NCBI RefSeq assembly: GCF_000472505.1
Contig: NZ_AWZR01000002.1
Coordinates: 62,001 to 126,000, forward strand
Length of the DNA: 64,000 bases
Direction: 5' to 3'
Source: Luteimonas sp. J29
GTDB taxonomy: Bacteria; Pseudomonadota; Gammaproteobacteria; Xanthomonadales; Xanthomonadaceae
Shown here: positions 60,838 to 64,000 of the stretch, in pieces
How the letters are laid out: each line of letters begins with the position of its first letter
How positions within the stretch are numbered: the stretch's first letter is position 1
Program-made: the position numbers and the translations under genes
The notes under the pieces: model-generated
Told to the model about the DNA's origin: nothing
The model's database searches: none
Seen by the model: the letters and a program-made list of their open reading frames with translations, nothing else

Positions 60838-62967
60838 TCAGGCCAGCAGGCGCTTGAAGTCCTCGTTGGACATCGGCTGCCCCAGCCAGTAGCCCTGGGC
60901 CATGTCGCAACCGCGCTCGCGCAGCAGCGCGTACTGGCCCTCCTTCTCCACGCCCTCGGCCACCACCTGGATGCCCAGCGAGTGGGCCATGGCGATGATC
61001 GCCGTGGTCAGGGCCAGGTCGTCGGGGTCGCGCAGCACGTCGGCGATGAAGCTGCGGTCGATCTTGACCCCGTCCACCGGCACCCGGCGCAGGTGGCTCA
61101 ACCCCGAGAAGCCGGTGCCGAAGTCGTCCAGCCACACCTTCACGCCGGAGTTGCGCAACCGCGCGAGCAGCCCGCTGACGCGCGCCTCGTCGCCGATGAC
61201 CGCGGTCTCGGTCAGCTCCACGTGCAGCCGGCTCGGCGGCAGCCCGGTCTCGCGCAGCACCGCCTCGACCTGGGTGGCCAGGTCGCCGGCGCGCAGCTGC
61301 CGCGCCGAGACGTTGACCGAGACGAACAGCTGGCGCGCCGCCGGCGCCTCCTCCTGCCAGCCGCGCGCGTCCATGCACGCCGCACGCAGCACCTGCGGCC
61401 CGATCGCCTCGATCAGACCGCTCTGCTCGGCCACGTCGATGAACAGCGCCGGGGCGACGTGGCCATGCTCGGGATGGCGCCAGCGCAGCAGCGCCTCGGC
61501 GCCCACCAGGCGGCCGTCGTCGAGCCGGTACACCGGCTGGTAGGCCAGGCTCAGTTCACCGCGCTCCCAGGCCCCGCGCAGGTCCTGCTCCATGCGCACC
61601 CGGCGCTCGACCGCCTGGTCCATGACCCGGCTGTAGAACCGGTAGCAGTTCTTGCCCGCCACCTTGGCCTGGTACATGGCGATGTCGCCGTTCTTCATCA
61701 GCGCCGGCACGTCGGCAGCGTCGTCCGGGAACAGGGCGATGCCGATCGAGATGCCGAGGAAGATCTGGCGGCCGTGCACGCTGATCGGCCGCGACAGTTC
61801 CTGCACCAGCGCGGTGGCCACGCGGCCGGCGCGCGGGCGGATGTCGTCCTCCCCGGCCAGGCCCTGCAGCAGGATCACGAACTCGTCGCCGCCGAAGCGC
61901 GCCAGTTCCGAGCCGCCGCCGCCGTGGCGGTCGATCACCTCGCGGATGCGGCCGGAGAACTGCATCAGTACCTCGTCGCCGGCGTCGTGGCCGATGGTGT
62001 CGTTGACCCGCTTGAAGTCGTCGATGTCGGCGAACAGCAGCGCCAGCTGGTGCGCGGAACCGTGGCCCTGGGCCACGCGCTCGTCGAGCAGTTCGCGGAA
62101 CGCCAGGCGGTTGGAGAGCCCGGTCAGCGCGTCGGTGTAGGCCATCCGGCGGATGTCGCGGTCGTGCCGCACCAGGCTGTCGCGCATGTGGGCGAAGGCC
62201 CGCATCAGGTCGCCCACCTCGTCCTTGCGCCGCGAGGCGGGCACGTCGGCGTCGAGGGTGCCGGCCTCGATCTGGCGCGCGGCGTCGGCCATCTGCTGGA
62301 CCGGCGAGACCAGCGACCGCTGCAGCACCACGCCGATGGTCACCAGCAGCCCCACCATTCCCACCAGCAGCACGCCCAGCCACAGCAGCTGGCTGCGGCC
62401 GATGGCCTGCAGCCGGCTGGCCATCACCCCGCCCACGCGCGCCTCCTCGGCCTTCACCGCCGCCAGCGAGTAGCCCACGCGGACCCCGCCCAGGCGCTGG
62501 TCGCCGATCCGGATCGGCGCGGCGATGTCCACCAGGGTGTCGTTCGACTGCACGTGCGCCGCTTCCAGCCCCAGCACTTCGTAGGCAAACGGATCGGACA
62601 TCGTCTGCCCGTAGGTGGAGATGTCCGGGCTGCCGTCGTGGATCACCTGGCCTTCGTTGTCGTAGACGATCACGTAGCTCACGTCCGGCTGGCGCAGCAC
62701 TGCCCGCACCGCCACCCCGATCGCGTCCAGGTCGAAGTAGTACACCGGGTTGACCAGCGACTCGGCCAGCTGCACGGTCGCCGCCTGCCCGCGCGACAGC
62801 AGCCGGGTCGAGGAGAACTCGCTGATCGCCTGCACGCTCAGCTCCTGCGCCTCGCGGTGCATGGCCTCCTGGCGGTCCCACACCAGCGCCACCATGCCGA
62901 GCACGCAGGCCAGCACCACCACCGCCAGCATCGCGAAGCGGGCGCTCAGCCCGATGCGGGTCCTCAT
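60838..62967 (-). CDS. Membrane GGDEF-EAL protein (c-di-GMP turnover)
   Basis: 709-residue protein. TM1 about 11-30, a periplasmic sensor region of about 160 residues (VNPVYYFDLDAIGVAVRAVL; VSYVIVYDNEGQVIHDGSPD), TM2 about 195-215, a HAMP helix, GGDEF domain with intact GGDEF at 359-363, and EAL domain with EALLRWRHPE (EAL 491-493), NVSARQLR, ELTETAVI, DDFGTGFSGLSHLRRVPVDG and EGVEKEGQYALL. Both synthesis and hydrolysis of c-di-GMP look possible. Start ATG 62967 overlaps the upstream binding-protein stop (ATGA), so ligand sensing by that protein is likely. Confidence 0.95.
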   Translation of the reverse strand: MRTRIGLSARFAMLAVVVLACVLGMVALVWDRQEAMHREAQELSVQAISEFSSTRLLSRGQAATVQLAESLVNPVYYFDLDAIGVAVRAVLRQPDVSYVIVYDNEGQVIHDGSPDISTYGQTMSDPFAYEVLGLEAAHVQSNDTLVDIAAPIRIGDQRLGGVRVGYSLAAVKAEEARVGGVMASRLQAIGRSQLLWLGVLLVGMVGLLVTIGVVLQRSLVSPVQQMADAARQIEAGTLDADVPASRRKDEVGDLMRAFAHMRDSLVRHDRDIRRMAYTDALTGLSNRLAFRELLDERVAQGHGSAHQLALLFADIDDFKRVNDTIGHDAGDEVLMQFSGRIREVIDRHGGGGSELARFGGDEFVILLQGLAGEDDIRPRAGRVATALVQELSRPISVHGRQIFLGISIGIALFPDDAADVPALMKNGDIAMYQAKVAGKNCYRFYSRVMDQAVERRVRMEQDLRGAWERGELSLAYQPVYRLDDGRLVGAEALLRWRHPEHGHVAPALFIDVAEQSGLIEAIGPQVLRAACMDARGWQEEAPAARQLFVSVNVSARQLRAGDLATQVEAVLRETGLPPSRLHVELTETAVIGDEARVSGLLARLRNSGVKVWLDDFGTGFSGLSHLRRVPVDGVKIDRSFIADVLRDPDDLALTTAIIAMAHSLGIQVVAEGVEKEGQYALLRERGCDMAQGYWLGQPMSNEDFKRLLA

Positions 62968-63896
62968 TCGACCTCCCGCGCCACCCGCGCCACGCCGCGG
63001 CGCAGGTGCTGGAGCGCGCGCTCGGTGTCGGCATCGATCGGCGCGAAGCGGGTGGTCATGAAGAACCGCAGCAGCGCCTCGCGGGCGTCCGGGTCATCGG
63101 CCGCGCCGAGCAGCACTTCGCGCAGGCGCTCGCGCACCCGCGGATCGAGGTCGCCGCGCACCATCTCCACCGCGCGCGGGAACTCGGGGGTCTCGCGCAC
63201 GATGCGGAAGTCGCGGCGGTACGAGGGCGGCACGCGCTGCGGGTTGATCCAGTCCAGGTTGCTCATCGCGCCGGCATCCACCAGCCGCTTGTGCACCCAG
63301 GCCGAGACGTTGAGTTCCGAGCGCCCGAACACGTAGCCCACCGAGTCGGGCGCCGGCCGGTCCATCGGCGAGAGCAGGATCTCCAGCCGTTGCCCGGCGT
63401 CGAGCAGTTCGGTCGCCGGCACGTAGTACGCGCTGGTCGACATCGGGTTCTGGAACGCGATGCTGCGCCCGCGCAGGTCGGCCAGCTCCTGCACCGGGCT
63501 GTCGGCGCGGACGAAGAACAGGGTCCGGTAGCTGGACACGCCATCGCGCTCGGTCATCAGCAGCGGCTGCGCGCCACTGCGCTCGGCCAGCACCATCGCG
63601 GTGGCCGCGGTCTCGGTCACCCAGTCCACCCGGCCGCGGCGCATGTAGCTGAGCATCTGCTGCGCATCGCGCGCCATCAGGATCCGGCCTTCGCGGATGC
63701 CCACGTCGGCCATCCGTGGCACCACGTAATCAAGCAGCGGCTTGAGCTGCTCGTAGTGCGCCGCCGGGTCGTCGCTGATGCGGCCGAGCACGAGCACCCC
63801 GTCGTCCGCGCGCGCCATCCCGGCCAGGGCCAGCCACGGCAGCAACAGCACCACCAGCAGCCGGGGCAGGCGGAAACCGGGGAACGGCACGGGCAA
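62964..63896 (-). CDS. PhnD-like periplasmic binding protein
   Basis: About 310 residues of a phosphate/phosphite/phosphonate-type binding protein: hydrophobic signal LLVVLLLPWLALAGMARA, ligand-domain start VLVLGRISDDPAAHYEQLKP, DWVTETAATAMVLAERSG, IAFQNPMSTSAYYVPATELL and FRIVRETPEFPRAVEMVRGD. No ABC permease or ATPase genes flank it. I set the start at TTG 63896 because AGGA lies 8 nt before it; GTG 63890 is an alternative, and a longer ATG frame (63980) would put the signal far inside. Its stop overlaps the GGDEF-EAL start, so it is probably the sensor's ligand receptor. Confidence 0.85.
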   Translation of the reverse strand: MPVPFPGFRLPRLLVVLLLPWLALAGMARADDGVLVLGRISDDPAAHYEQLKPLLDYVVPRMADVGIREGRILMARDAQQMLSYMRRGRVDWVTETAATAMVLAERSGAQPLLMTERDGVSSYRTLFFVRADSPVQELADLRGRSIAFQNPMSTSAYYVPATELLDAGQRLEILLSPMDRPAPDSVGYVFGRSELNVSAWVHKRLVDAGAMSNLDWINPQRVPPSYRRDFRIVRETPEFPRAVEMVRGDLDPRVRERLREVLLGAADDPDAREALLRFFMTTRFAPIDADTERALQHLRRGVARVAREVE

Positions 63897-64000
63897 GGAA
63901 TGGTTCCTGGTCAAGGCAGGCGACGCGGCGAGCCTAGCCGAAAACCCGCGCCCCCGGTAGGCGCGCGGGTCAAGGGCCACGCTCGGCCGCCAGCCGGGCC

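Overview
The window is very GC-rich chromosomal DNA, roughly 70% G+C by eye, with dense short-spaced operons, frequent ATGA/GTGA/TGATG stop-start overlaps and long meaningless shadow frames. Gene content and order (rng-maf; rlmH-rsfS-nadD-holA-lptE-leuS), together with many exported M13 peptidases, amidohydrolases, TonB proteins and LytS/LytR-type regulation, point to a gammaproteobacterium of the Xanthomonadaceae (Lysobacter/Luteimonas type). This placement is inferred; no rRNA or tRNA gene is present to test it. I saw no insertion sequence, phage, CRISPR array or replication origin.

Region 1 (1-12,000) is core. It holds RNase G (cut by the window edge), the Maf nucleotide pyrophosphatase, an exported SIMPL protein, a TonB protein, the rlmH-to-leuS block on the minus strand, an exported amidohydrolase and a SemiSWEET sugar transporter. 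Region 2 (12,000-17,500) has an XRE regulator with a palindrome at its start, a CnoX-like thioredoxin-TPR chaperone, a DUF4442 protein, a receptor-type Ser/Thr kinase with a sulfatase-modifying-factor-like exterior domain, a DUF502 protein and a queuosine-precursor transporter.

Region 3 (17,538-39,122) is the most interesting part: a 21.6-kb catabolic locus made of two divergent operons. The minus-strand arm encodes a TonB-dependent receptor, a paired (probably heteromeric) acyl-CoA dehydrogenase, two SDR dehydrogenases, a 607-aa acyl-CoA dehydrogenase, a thiolase, a FadJ-type hydratase/dehydrogenase, an APH-fold kinase and a ComB-like phosphatase. The plus-strand arm encodes an ACAD10/11-type dehydrogenase, an IclR regulator, a quinone-reductase-like MDR, an acyl-CoA ligase, a polytopic permease, a hotdog thioesterase and a zinc alcohol dehydrogenase. 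The separate APH kinase plus ACAD11-type enzyme match the phosphorylate-then-eliminate logic known for 4-hydroxyacyl-CoA (LvaA/LvaC of levulinate catabolism; ACAD10/11 in animals). The two arms face each other across about 190 bp that carry two sigma70-like promoters, each with a TGGAAC-N3-ATTC-type palindrome just downstream, probably the IclR operators.

Region 4 (39,172-50,000) has a LytS/LytR-type two-component system, an exported PD40-like protein, a RhlE-type RNA helicase with a long leader, a DoxX protein, a KefC-type antiporter, a beta-CASP metallo-beta-lactamase RNase-like protein and an active-looking M13 lipoprotein peptidase. Region 5 (50,000-64,000) starts with a second M13 paralogue that has lost its zinc and substrate motifs. 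It continues with DUF2269 and SDR-DoxX membrane proteins, a rhomboid protease, an alkyltransferase-like protein (Trp for Cys), the PiT/DUF47 phosphate pair, a CNNM/CorC-like transporter, ExoD, and an operon coupling a PhnD-like binding protein to a membrane GGDEF-EAL protein.
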